Source of the DNA: Endomychus coccineus
Taxonomy: Eukaryota; Arthropoda; Insecta; Coleoptera; Endomychidae
Length of the DNA stretch: 64,000 nucleotides
Direction: 5' to 3'
Assembly (NCBI GenBank): GCA_958510875.1
Contig: OY294069.1
Span: forward strand, 163,865,111-163,929,110
The translations under genes were made by a program, and so were the position numbers. Of this stretch, positions 1 through 10,652 are shown one piece after another. Position 1 is the stretch's first letter. Each line of letters opens with the position of its first letter. The notes under the pieces are model-generated. The model was not told the DNA's origin, did not search any database, and saw only the letters and a program-made list of their open reading frames with translations.

Positions 1-118
1 GATACAATGAAGATGAATCAATTGCCATTGAAGTATGTGATAACTGATTGTATTAACAATAGGATAAGGAATTATAACGGGTAGCAGCTGGTTAATAGAT
101 GTCCAACAGAAAAATTAC

Positions 119-255
119 CTGCAAAATCTCCTTCAGTAATCTCTGATATTCTGTTTTCTTGCATTTCAAGCTTTTTCAGCATATCCAGAGGAGCCAGAGC
201 TTTCTGCGGTACAGCATTCAATCCATTACCTCCTAAATTTAGGCGCTTCAGTTTT
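119..255 (-). CDS. LRR gene exon 4: leucine-rich repeats
   Basis: The acceptor TATTTCAG precedes 255 and the donor GCAG|GTAATT follows 119. It encodes KLKRLNLGGNGLNAVPQKAL and LKKLEMQENRISEITEGDF, continuing the repeat register of exon 3. Positions 118 down to 1 look like intron, so the following exons are outside the window. Confidence 0.88.
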
Positions 256-3200
256 CTGAAATACATGAATTGAATTACGAATGCGTTCAAGAGAATAAAT
301 CGATTAGTCGAGGAAATAAAGCATTACACCTGGTGCATTATAGAATATTTTAAACATCATATTCGGGTTCAGCATCCTCGAAAACACCCGAGTGACAAAT
401 GTGGCACCATTTTGAATGAAATTTCTTTCAATTTCCTGAGACCGACGTGGTACCCAGGATTACTGACTTTCAGGTACATTACTGGTATTTTTAAACATCA
501 CGTTCGGGTTCAGTACCCTCGAAAACCAGTGAGTAACCAATTTCAATTATTTTCAGTGCTCACTTCCAAAGTTCGATTCAATGCTTTCCACGACGAATGA
601 CTAGTTAGTTTATCAAATGAGAAACATACGGCCAAAATTAAAATATTAGTATTGTGATTACGAAGGGAACATAAAGTAATCGAACAGGAAGACATAACTA
701 TAGGGTACTTACTTTTCCAGTCCCACGAAAGCTTCGGGATCTATTGTTGTGATTTTGTTTTCATAGAGAGTTAGAATTTCGAGCGTATCCAAGCCTTGAA
801 AAGCCTTAGCATGAAGACTATTAATTTTGTTGTGATTCATGTTGAGAATAAGCAGCTGGTGTAGGTTTTTGTAAGCCGCCGAAGGAACTGTGCCAAGACT
901 GTTTTGAGAAACATCCAGCTGGGTTAACATTTTACCTGAAAGTGGTGACAAAAGTTGAATAATTTTCTAACTCATACTGTAATTTCGCATATTAAAGAGT
1001 TTCTCGAGATCTTCTAGTTCTCTATAATCTTACGCATGAACTGTAACTGTATATTACATAGAATCTCATACTATATTGTACCATAGTTAAGTTTGTATAA
1101 CATATACTGTGTAACCATAATCCTATGTTTCAGCACTGTACTGTCATAGAATTCAATTCGCTCCTCCTACTCTCGATGTATTGGTTCACTAAAAGATATT
1201 AGGTTAAGTTTATTGTTCATCTTCTTCTCTTCTCTGGCAACCTAGCTTCCTTATTTGTTGGTTAAAAGTTATTACGCAGTAAATTTGTATCTGGATTTAA
1301 TTGTTTAATCCTCCGATTTTATATCGGATTGAAAGCATTTTCTACTGAATTAAATCGTAATCTATCATTGGGATATAGTTTCGTTTGTATATGAACTATT
1401 TATGATGTTTACGAGAACCACGTTGTGACAGACGTTCCTTCATACGAAAAACCCGTCCATCTGGGTTTTTGGCTTTGAGCTTCAGCCCTACTTATTTCCC
1501 TCGCTTTTCTTCTTTAGTCAAGAACTAATATTATTAATATCCCTCACCCAAGTCAAGCGTAAGATCAAGGACCCTGGAGAGAAGCTTCAAACAGGTTGAG
1601 AAATCTCAAACTCGTGGACTGCGGAATTTTCAAGCAAATCCTTGAATTTTGGAATAAGATGTATTTATTTTAGTTTCTTACCTATGGAACTTAAAGATGC
1701 TTCCTCCACAACCGAGAGACTGCTGTTGTGTATAGTTAGATGTCTTATGTCCAAACCAAGAAACACAAAGCCCGGTAATTTACGGAGGTTGTTATGACGA
1801 AGCTTAAGATAAAAAATAATCAGAGATTTCCTTTTCAGAACGCCCATCGCATCGTTGATATGTTGCAGGTCCGTAAATTCGCAAAGAATGTCCAACCCAT
1901 TTTTCTTTGTCGTACACGAGCATGGTGACATCTCCCCACGTGAAGGGCATTGCTGCTGCAACTACAAAATAATAGATATTCGTTTAAATATTGTAGGAGA
2001 TTTATTCAATATGGATATTGTGCACAAGAAAATATCTTATAGTGACTGAAAGCGGGAAAATTTCAAAAATACAATTGGACGCGTGTGAGGGCGCTGAAGT
2101 TGTGTTATTTAATACCATCTAATAATTATGGACTGCTCCACATATCGCTTTATGAGTTCTATTGGTTCCTCCATAACTTTGCAGAGATGAAAGATCTATC
2201 AGGTATGAAGTGTTTTATTCCATTCATTCATTTATTCGTTCACTTGGTATATGCCCAACAGATTCAAACCAATTATAGGACAGACAATACAAATGAACAT
2301 AATACAAAGAATATCAACAAATATAAGATGAAGATAATAGTTAATAGAAATAATAACAGTAGACTGATTGAATTGTTAGCTTAACTGAAAGCGAAAGCGA
2401 ACTCATTTGTGAAAAAACAGTGCTCTTTCACCTTGACAAAGTAACGGAAGAGTTACATTTCATTATTCGGACTATTCCTGAAAAAGTCCCTTCAATTTGT
2501 AAACGTTGTTTTACTTACATATTGAAATACGTTAGAGTTCATGTTGCAGGATTTTACAAGGTAATTGAATTATCTACAAAATTTGAGATTGATTTATGAT
2601 GAGATTTATAGTTGGTTGGGAGATAAAAAGGATTTCCTGACATCGAGTTCGTTTCACAGAATGACTAGGTACTTTTTTAGATTATTAATCAGTTTCAGGA
2701 TATGAAATCATCTTCGGTTTCCGTAATAATATAAATTAGATTTTATGTAATTTTGGTGCGTCACCTCCAATTAACATTTCATCTGAGATTTCATACAGAA
2801 TATTTCAAAAATTTATTCAAATTCGACATTGTAGTTCATAGTAATAGTTGTCATTTGCCTCTACAGCACCTATATCTCTTAGCTGATTGAATTTGCTGTC
2901 ATATCTGTTCGTTTTTCCTGAATTGTGTTGTAAACAGGATGCAATAATATAATGGATAATGTTACTGATGATTTGGACAGTTTTGCGTTGTAAATTGATA
3001 GTGATATAGTGGTCGCAATGATATTTCCGTAACATTTCATCATATACAGAAAGTAGACGTTGCCAGTTCGTTGAAATTTATTCTGTATTGAGAATTTAAG
3101 TCATTTAAAAATATTTTTATTCTATTATAATAGGTTATAAATGAGTGACATCAAATTCAACGCCGTTGCAACAAGCTCACTGATATCAAGGGGTCACCGT

Positions 3201-4703
3201 TAACTCTTCCTTCTTCAGAATAACGAATTAGAGACAATACTAATTCTTTTAAACGGCCATTTCATTGCTTAGACATTTCACAATGATCTCTGCATATACA
3301 TTTTTGGTACCCAAATTCAATACCATTGACAGTGATTTGACATGCTCTGTTTAATTCAGTTCATGTCTGTCGATAACTCAAATTTCATATTGATTTGGCA
3401 GCTGCCAATGGAATTCACCAATCGCGAAATTGCATCTTTTTGATGGGAAAAAATTAGATTATTGAGTATGAGTTATCTGGAATAGCTAGCCAGGTGTAGC
3501 ATACATTCAAGCAAGCATATGTGTTATACATCATGGTAGAAAATGCGAATTCATCATGCATGGTCTGGCACATGTGCTCTACGCAGACCTTCTGGGTTTG
3601 AGTGGAAAATATATGTTGGTACCACAATGATTGATTATATTCAGTCCAGTCGATGAGCAAAAACGCTAGAGGTCGTATCAAAAAAATTTTTTTTCATAAT
3701 GTTCTGTGGCCGATTTGGATCATTCGTAAGGGTTGAGCTAAGTGGACACGCCCCCCCCCCTAAACACTAAATTAACTCTATTATCACCTTCTTTTTTTAA
3801 GATAACTTTGAGTTTATAAAAAAATTAGTTTCTTGCGTCGCTGAACATGATACCTAGGTCATTTCCCCATTAAATTCATTCAATCGACTGAAAATCAGGG
3901 AAATTTCGTCATCTATGTGCATGTTGTATTACAAAAATTGAAGGCAATGTCAAAAAAAATAATTGTTTGAAAATTTCGGAAAATCGAAGAAAATTACAAG
4001 TTTCAATATTATAGCTTTGAATGAACAGTTACAAACTTGCATAAATTGGAACAAAGATGCTTGTATTTTTCAATGTTCCTTCATTTTCCACATAATCCCA
4101 ATGTTATTTTCAAACGTTTGTGATGTCAAATTCGTAATTCTCGACCACAAAATCCCCTATAACGACTTATCACACGATAATTTCAATGACGTGGACAGAT
4201 TTTCCTTTCAGGTTTTCCACAGTTTTCCGCAAATTTCCCTAGTCTTGGTCTAGTTCGGATCGAATAACGCTACTGCCAACATCTTTTATGTCTAAAACGA
4301 TAATCGCGTGAACAATGAGCAATTTTGCATGAAAGTGAAGAAATTTTCCTGATTTTCAAACCATTTTTTTATAAACTTCAAGTTATCTAGAAAGAGAGTG
4401 AAAATAGGGTTAACTTAGCGTTAAGGGGTGAATGGGAGACCGTTTTCACTCAGCTCAACCCTTACTAATGATTCAAATCGGCCACAGAACATCATGCAAA
4501 AAGAATTTGCTTTTTTTTTAGAAAGTCTTGCTTTTTTTTAGAAAGTCGGCCAAAATCCCCAGCTTATCAAGTGGAATGATTTTATTATGCTGCTACAATG
4601 AAGTGAGGGAAAATTATTCAAAAATAATTACCTCGCATGTGGCCAGAGCGCACAGTCCAGCCAACACAGCCCAAGTCCATCTGACGATCCGCACTCTGGC
4701 CAT
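119..4703 (-). CDS. Secreted leucine-rich-repeat protein, 5' part of a spliced gene (runs off the left edge)
   Basis: Spliced gene read right to left: exons 4703-4632, 1955-1682, 935-713 and 255-119, then continuing past position 1. Every junction has GT/AG ends and phases agree (0, 1, 2), giving about 235 residues so far. The product starts with a hydrophobic signal peptide, then a Cys-rich LRR N-terminal cap (CPSRGEMSPCSC and a further Cys), then typical LRR repeats (LxxLxLxxNxL). It is therefore probably an extracellular or membrane-anchored adhesion or matrix protein. From memory the cap and repeats resemble the insect artichoke/chaoptin-type LRR proteins, but I could not check this and give no symbol. 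Introns hold inverted-repeat elements at about 3.68-4.51 kb and 0.3 kb. Transmembrane or C-terminal parts lie outside the window. Confidence 0.85.
290..600. repeat. Diverged repeat fragment in an LRR intron
   Basis: The stretch 305-324 (TAGTCGAGGAAATAAAGCA) matches the inverted terminus of the element at 8060-8711. It is followed by two similar blocks, near 346-400 and 490-545, both reading like AAACATCA.ATTCGGGTTCAG and CCTCGAAAACC. This looks like a partial inverted-repeat transposon copy lying between exons 3 and 4. Confidence 0.5.
713..935 (-). CDS. LRR gene exon 3: leucine-rich repeats
   Basis: The acceptor CACTTTCAG precedes 935 and the donor AAAA|GTAAGTA follows 713. It encodes LRR units including LTQLDVSQNSLGTVP, LLILNMNHNKINSLHAKAF and LEILTLYENKITTIDPEAF, each with the LxxLxLxxNxI pattern and about 24-residue spacing. 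Two bases carry over and combine with the first base of the next exon to make Lys. Confidence 0.9.
1682..1955 (-). CDS. LRR gene exon 2: LRR N-terminal cap and first repeats
   Basis: The acceptor is either TTGCAG, giving a start at 1955, or TTTGTAG, giving 1961. Both keep phase 0, so two residues are uncertain. The exon encodes the cap CPSRGEMSPCSC, then NGLDILCEFTDLQHI, then LRR sequence such as LKLRHNNLRKLPGFVFLGL. The donor AG|GTAAGAAA follows 1682. One base (G) carries into the next exon and makes a Gly codon with the first two bases there. Confidence 0.85.
1962..3670. other. LRR intron 1, distal part: no feature recognised
   Basis: AT-rich intron sequence between the signal-peptide exon and exon 2. 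Short frames on both strands lack domain motifs or splice context and are treated as chance. Confidence 0.6.
3680..4510. repeat. Inverted-repeat (foldback/MITE-like) element in LRR intron 1
   Basis: The left arm contains GTTCTGTGGCCGATTTGGAT with CGTAAGGGTTGAGCTAAGTG (about 3699-3745). The right arm, near 4455-4490, carries the reverse complement, CTCAGCTCAACCCTTACTAA then TCAAATCGGCCACAGAAC. Arms of roughly 150 bp enclose about 500 bp that includes GTCGCTGAACATGA near 3836, a motif also present in the larger foldback at 13.3 kb. No transposase is present, so it is non-autonomous. Confidence 0.75.
4632..4703 (-). CDS. LRR gene exon 1: start codon and signal peptide
   Basis: ATG at 4703 opens 24 codons reading MARVRIVRWTWAVLAGLCAL then ATCE, a basic N-region followed by a hydrophobic core and a small-residue cleavage region. 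A GTAATT donor follows directly at 4631. The exon ends in phase 0, which fits the phase-0 start of the next exon about 2.7 kb downstream. No other open frame uses this stretch convincingly. The opposite-strand frame is a shadow. Confidence 0.8.
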
Positions 4704-4719
4704 GCTCTATGCGACACGC

Positions 4720-5480
4720 GCCCGTGTTGGCTAAGCCATCACAACCCCTTGCTTCTCATGTAATCTGGAACAAATACATCATGCTAGTTATTAATCTCAT
4801 AGCTATATTCTACTATAATACAATTTCGTAAATGGCGGCACTAATTATTTCATGTCATTTACAGATTGGAAAATGCAAAGCAGTAATAAATAGGTATTGT
4901 GGGTGGAGTGACAGCATATCCGATTCAGACAAGAATAAAACGTATCATCGACGCTTCTGAGTAGTGAGGAAGTGCTGCCTTAATATTCTTTAAATTAGTA
5001 ACTGGACAAACGCATGAGTGCATATCGTATTCCGTATACGAGGAAATAGTTGACGTAGTAAATTAGATCAGCTGGAACGAATGTAATGATTTTTTTTGCC
5101 TTCATCTTTGCTGAGCTAAAAATAAAAATCTCTTGTACTTCTAAATAATATCAAATAACTTCAAAATAATGGGAGAATTGGAAATAAATCTCTAAAAAAT
5201 AAAAAGAATGTTCCAAAGTGAATACAATGCTGGAAAGGACTCATTCATTGGCAAAAAATACACCAACCGATCATATGTTCGAATACGTTTTGAACGTTTC
5301 AAAGTATTATCTAATCATCAAAATTATTATTAAATATAGTCTGTATTAGTATTATAGATGAAATAATTAGTAAGTGAGCAATCAGTCAGTGATAATAATA
5401 TAATGAGATTCTTGACCCAGTATGAATTATATAAAAAATGATCGGGAATTGGGTCACATTAACACTCTGTTATAAATGTT
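4720..5480. other. Region upstream of the LRR start; no feature recognised
   Basis: This should hold the 5' UTR and promoter of the LRR gene. A possible acceptor-like GGCTTAG precedes the ATG by about 30 bases on the minus strand, so a non-coding first exon may lie further right. I see no unambiguous TATA or initiator. Confidence 0.35.
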
Positions 5481-5481
5481 C

Positions 5482-5523
5482 GTCTTTACGTACGTTTCGG
5501 TCTCAGGACCATCATCAGAAGAC
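5482..5523 (-). ncRNA. Hammerhead ribozyme, type I, Penelope-class
   Basis: On the minus strand the order is GTCTT, CTGATGA, a GGTC/GACC hairpin, GAA, ACGTACGT, A, AAGAC. GTCTT and AAGAC form a perfect 5-bp helix I. CTGATGA and GAA are the catalytic core. ACGT/ACGT is a loopless minimal helix III, and the A after it fits the cleavage-site position. Tiny helix III is the hallmark of Penelope hammerheads, thought to act as dimers. One extra T sits at the base of helix II, which may weaken activity. Confidence 0.75.
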
Positions 5524-5756
5524 TTATTTTGTTAAAAAGGGGGTTAACTAAAACTAAATAGCACAAGCGTCCATATCGCACAATCTTCAATCAAAAAGCT
5601 CACGCCTTCGAAACGAACAGAACCACGAATAATCGAAAATTGTATCGTTAATATTAAAGTATAGATTTTTTGTAACAAGAAACCACTGTTAAGTAATATT
5701 CTCATAATGTACAAACGCATATTGCTATGGTCTCAAAGCAACTGAAGTTCGAAGCT

Positions 5757-6903
5757 ATTTGTTTGATTGATCAAGAGGTGTGTGGTTTTCAATCGGATTT
5801 TATAAATGCGGTAAAGTTTTGTTTAGAATGCACTTATTTTCAGTACGGTGAGCAATATTTTTGACAAATTTTCGGCACAGCAATGGGATCTCCTATTTCA
5901 GCTACCATTGTTAACCTCGTTATGGAATGCCTAGAGGAATCTGTTATAAATTCATTGGATTTTCAGCCTGTATTCTTTAAACGGTATGTAGATGATTGCC
6001 TCATGTGTGTTCCCAACGATAAAATTCAATATGTGATTAATAAATTTAACAATTTCCATTGTAAACTTCAATTCACTTGTGAAATAGAAATGAACAATAA
6101 CATTAATTTTCTAGATATGACCATTAGGCATGATGCAGATGGAAAAATAAAAACTTCTTGGTTTACTAAAGAAGTCTGGTCTCAACGTTATCTTCATTTC
6201 AATTCCGTTGCACCAGCTTGTTATAAAAAAAGTGTCATAAACAGCCTCACAGACCTCGCGGTAAAATTATCCCAGGCAGAGGACCGTCCCAAAAATTTAA
6301 AAATTGTTCGTAATGCATTGGAAATGAATGGCTACCCAAAAACTTTCTACAATCCTATCATTAAAGAGAGAATAAACAAAATCTATAATGGTTCTTCTTA
6401 TAAAAATAACATAACAGGTAATACAGACAATTATATAACTTTACCATACATTCCGGAGACCTCAGAAAAAATTAAGAAATGTTTGAAAAAGTACGATATA
6501 AATGTTGCGCATAAACCTACTAACTGTGTTGGGAAATATTTCTCAAATCTAAAACCTGTAATACCTAAAGATAAACAAACCCACACAGTATATAAATTGA
6601 ATTGTTTAGATTGTGATGGAACTTATACTGGAATCTCTAAACAATATTTACAAAAAAGAATGTACGGCCATAAGTATAGCACAAGAAATAATAACTTAGA
6701 AAATTCCACCGCCCTTGCTAAGCACTGTTTTGATTATAGCCATTAATTTGATTACAAAAATGTTAATATTTTAACTAAAGAAACCAATTATTATAAAAGA
6801 TCTATCCTGGAGATGATTCACATAAAAAGGGATTCAAATTCTGTAAATCATAGGAATGATATTCAGGGATTGAGTCAGATTTATACTAACTTGATTAATT
6901 AAA
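5757..6903 (+). pseudogene. Penelope-type reverse transcriptase with C-terminal GIY-YIG endonuclease, broken
   Basis: One frame holds the end of the reverse transcriptase and the endonuclease. It has GTAMGSPIS (about 5874-5900), the catalytic YVDD (5985-5996), the INFLDMTI motif, then the GIY-YIG module YKLNCLDCDGTYTG and KRMYGHK. This order, and the absence of an APE or restriction-like nuclease, define the Penelope class. In-frame stops occur at 5862-5864 (TGA) and 6744-6746 (TAA), but the frame continues to a natural-looking stop at 6901-6903. The longest uninterrupted stretch is 5883-6746. The N-terminal half of the reverse transcriptase is absent, so the copy is dead. Confidence 0.88.
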
Positions 6904-7303
6904 ACTCTTGCAAATTCCTACATACGTCTTTATAATGTTAAAAGTATATTTTAGGAAGAACGCTTAAAGTAAACTAAATTCCAATGCAGGTCTAAAACCT
7001 TTTCAAGTACGTCATAAATCTACATCTGGGTCGAGTTATTACAAACAAATATCTTCGAACTTCAGTTGCTTTGAGACCATAGCAATATGCGTTTGTACAT
7101 TATGAGAATATTATTTAACAGTGGTTTCTTGTTACAAAAAATCTATACTTTAATATTAACGATACAATTTTCGATTATTCGTGGTTCTGTTCGTTTCGAC
7201 GGCGTGAGCTTTTTGATTGAAGATTGTGCGATATGGACGCTTGTGCTATTTAGTTTTAGTTAACCCCCTTCTTAACAAAATAAGTCTTCTGATGATGGTC
7301 ATC

Positions 7304-8059
7304 AGTGATAATTGGAAATGGACAGATATGTTCAGAAATTCTCACTGAAAAGAGAGGACATTGACAATTTCATTCGCAATGAGTTGTAGTTCGTTACCAC
7401 CTGTGATTTCTGCATTTTTTCATCACTGCTTGAGAAAGACATGGAGCCAAATTCATGAGGTACGATAAGCTACGTAATGATGACACTGTTTGGGTACAAA
7501 GTGCAGGAAAAAGGTTGCGGCTAGTGACGGCTACACATGTTGAAATCTGTCGTTCAGGATGCAGGCTAGTGGACCTTTGATTTTTACAGAAAGAGGATAT
7601 CCTCGCAAGTATAAAGTGATAAACTTGTATTTTGATCCAATCTTCATCAAAATCATACCTGATTCAAATTAATATTATATGTATGGCTTCTTATGCAGGA
7701 ATAGCACGTGTTTGCAACAGCTCATGATAGCAAGCTACTCAAGCTCATGATACCTCTGGCCGTTTAAATTACGTTGGCCAATAACGTTATGCCCCACAAA
7801 CCCTGTGTAAACATTTACACAAGTGGATACTGGATACGTCCGTCATAAGTTCTATGAGGATCCTCCCCAGCTCAACAACGCACTAAAGATGGATTGGGCC
7901 GACCCCGTGTAACGTAAATGACTCGTAGCTAGATAGAATATTACTAATGACATTATCAGCACTGTTTTCCTTTTCCATTCCAATATATTATTAGGAAAGA
8001 ATGAATTTGTTCTCATTCGTATTTCATTATTCATTCTGAATTATTTTATACGTACTAAA
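7304..8059. other. Intergenic, no feature recognised
   Basis: No exon-like, transposon-protein or clear repeat structure was found. Short frames are not supported by motifs. Confidence 0.5.
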
Positions 8060-8711
8060 TAGTAGAGGAAATAAAGCACAACAACGTATAACATTTTTGC
8101 TCCAAGATAGATCGGGATGCAATTTTTTGCATCAAATTCTGGAAGGTATCTGGAAACTGTGCCCGTTTTTTGTTTCCAGTAGAAATGTTGACTTGCAGTT
8201 TTAACTGCAAAAATGCTTCTTTTTCAGGTATAATAATATTTAATAAATATCAACTAAAATTAGTCCAAATCGGTTACTCGGGTGTTTTTGGGGTCGCTGA
8301 TGACGATTCTCATGTCTGAATAATGCTATAATTCCCCTATAGAACAGCCTAACCTGCTTGTTACTTCATTCCTGAAGTCCTGAAGATGACCTAGGTAGCT
8401 AGGATATACTGGACTCCACTATGATTCCAATGAAATAGATGTGATCAGAGATACGGAATACCCTCGGATAAGAAGTTTCATTTCATAAGAGAGAATTGAC
8501 GAGCCTTCCCTGAGGATGACCTGACACTGGTGCACTGGAAAAAATGCATTATTACACATAAAAATGCAACTTAACATTTCTACTGAGAACAACAGGCGGA
8601 CAAAGTTTCCAGATACCTTCCAGAATATAATGCAAAAAATCGCATCTCGATCCATCTTGGAGCAAACATTTTCTAGCTGGAGGGGATTTTTGTGCTTTAT
8701 TTCCTCGACTA
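8060..8711. repeat. Inverted-repeat (foldback/MITE-like) element
   Basis: The ends carry AGAGGAAATAAAGCACA (left) and its reverse complement TGTGCTTTATTTCCTC (right). Inside, GCTCCAAGATAGATCGGGAT and GGAAGGTATCTGGAAACT near 8100-8160 are mirrored at 8585-8670. Arms of about 150-200 bp surround a core with GGGTCGCTGATGACGA (about 8290). No coding capacity is seen, and the same terminus appears at about 305 in the window. Confidence 0.75.
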
Positions 8712-9370
8712 AAAAATCGGATCCATCGAATTTTATCCTGTAGTATAGATGAAGTAATACTAATAATGATTCGAATTTTATTTTCTACTTCGTATTTTAA
8801 AAGTAATGTTTCTTTTTACACATGCACCTGCATGCATTTGTCTATCGGACGATAAATTCCTATCCAAATCCGCATTTGAATTCGTCGAGAAGAAGCAGAC
8901 GATCTATATAGATACGCTTTCTCCAATAGCGCAACATTTTATAGATGTATTGCATGCAAACTTACGATTCTCAACAATAGACGTGAAAAATTATACTGTT
9001 GAACTTGTATGCGAATCGAATATGTGAGAGCAATGTGAAATCGCGGTTTTGGTGCCAATTCTGACTGCTCATCCAAATTTCAGCACATTTGTGTCCCTGA
9101 ATGCAGCCACTTTATGGTTACGACTTTACATGAATATTGCTCTGGAAACGTGAGACCGACTATTTTAGAAACGGAAATAGGTTTCAACCGCTATTGGACT
9201 TGGTTATGATATAATAATTGAACGAATTATCACGTTCAATTTTATTAGGAAGAATCCATATCTATAATTCATTAAATTTGAATACGTGACTTTCTTCACT
9301 TTTGTTAGCAAAATAGTAGTTTTCGCACACTATTGTGGGTAAAATTTTAATGACACTGCAGCAATGGTGA
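8712..9370. other. Intergenic, no feature recognised
   Basis: The frame at 8806-9027 has no recognisable motif, splice context or upstream start signal. I do not call a gene. Confidence 0.45.
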
Positions 9371-9374
9371 CACT

Positions 9375-10560
9375 ACTGGGATTGCGTCCCCTCCAATTGG
9401 TAATCCAAGAAGAGGCCAGGCTTGATGCCTTCAGGATACAAAATACACTGGAGAAGGTTCACAATGGGCCAGAGCACCCTAGCATCGTAAAAATCTTGAC
9501 CAGGGACGTGTGAGGCATGAGAACAGATCACATTCCAAAGCAATATTCCTTCAACAACACATTCAGAGTATCAATACCAGAAAGGACTGAATGCGAACCC
9601 AAAACCTGGGCGACATTCTACAGGGAAAGATCTGGTATACAGACGGGTCTGAGACTGAGAAAGGTGCAGGTGCAGGAGTATACTCAAGAAACTCAAAGAC
9701 TGGCTTCAGCTATTCATTGGGTAAACATATCTCTGTCTTCCAAACGAAGTTATATACATTCCTTCAATGTGTGAAGAGACACAATCGGAGAGATATCGAA
9801 GAGTAGCAGATCCACATATTGACAGACAGTCAGGCTGCACTTGAGGCAATGATAAGTCAGGAAGTGACATCGAGTCTGGTATGGACATGCAAAGAAGAAC
9901 TTGAAATACTCGCAAACCGAAACCGCGTTGAGCTCATCTGAGTGCCGGGACATAAGGGAATGACAGGCAATGAAAAAGTCGACGAACTCGCAAGAGGAGA
10001 ATCGAAGAGCTCTGCAGATCCAGAACAGGCCACGAGGGTACCAGAACGTACAGCACGAAGGTTACAAGATTGGATCATGGAAAACCACAAAGAATACTGG
10101 GAAAAAATTCCAGGAAATGAACATGAGAAGGATTACATCAAAGTCCCGTATAACAAAAGAACGACAGGTCTATTAGCACTAAACAGGGAAAAAATAAAAG
10201 TCATAACAGGGCTCATGAGTGGCCCTGCGCCAGTAAAAGGGCACCTAGGCAAAATGGAACTGTACAATGGCGACCAAACATACAGAGTTTGCGGTATGGA
10301 TACAAACAACAACAGTGACACACATACTGTGTAAATGCGAGGCACTGGATTGTAACATACAGTCAATTTGGAAAGCCTAACAGCAAACCAGAATTATAGA
10401 TTCCACTCAGTAAAGGACTTGTACAAACCCGTACAAGGTACAACAATACTCGTATGGATACCGTGAAGAATCAGAACATAGGCAAGAATCAATGAACCAG
10501 CAGGCCTTAGAGTCATCGGAGGCGACAGGCAGACAAGCCTACAAAGGAGGTGGAGTTTTT
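9375..10560 (+). pseudogene. Non-LTR retrotransposon remnant: RNase H domain and C-terminus
   Basis: Frames on the plus strand join to an RNase H domain. WYTDGSETEKGAGAG begins at 9633, ILTDSQAAL lies near 9820, and GHKGMTGNEKVDELARG near 9950. The glutamate expected in the second catalytic motif (FQAE) reads FQTK, so an active-site acid is lost. Downstream are the W.....YW and LL.LNR..IKVITGLM.G motifs seen in LINE C-termini, ending with CGMD in place of the usual Cys-rich knuckle. Several frameshifts and an in-frame stop break it. The upstream part LPPLQLVIQEEARLDA-like near 9385 is also typical of these elements. Confidence 0.8.
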
Positions 10561-10652
10561 AGTGAGTATGCCCGGAATGGTGACTCTCACAATAGACCAT
10601 GAGACACGAAGGCTCATAACTTCCCCATAAAAAGTTTTCTTAAGAAAAAAAA

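Larger units (their letters stand above)
5482..7303 (+). mobile_element. Penelope-like element, 5'-truncated, with head-to-head termini
   Basis: A reverse transcriptase plus GIY-YIG coding block (about 5757-6903) is bracketed by inverted copies of the same terminal sequence, about 248 bp each (5507-5754 minus and 7053-7300 plus). The left arm extends further and ends in a complete hammerhead ribozyme on the minus strand. The right arm stops inside the ribozyme. The coding part begins at the junction with the left arm, so the 5' part of the reverse transcriptase is missing. Penelope-like elements are known for variable, sometimes inverted terminal repeats and hammerhead motifs. Confidence 0.88.

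Noticed and set aside
4528..4734. Plus-strand 68-codon frame
   Set aside because: It is the shadow of the minus-strand signal-peptide exon, which has a proper start, hydrophobic core and donor.
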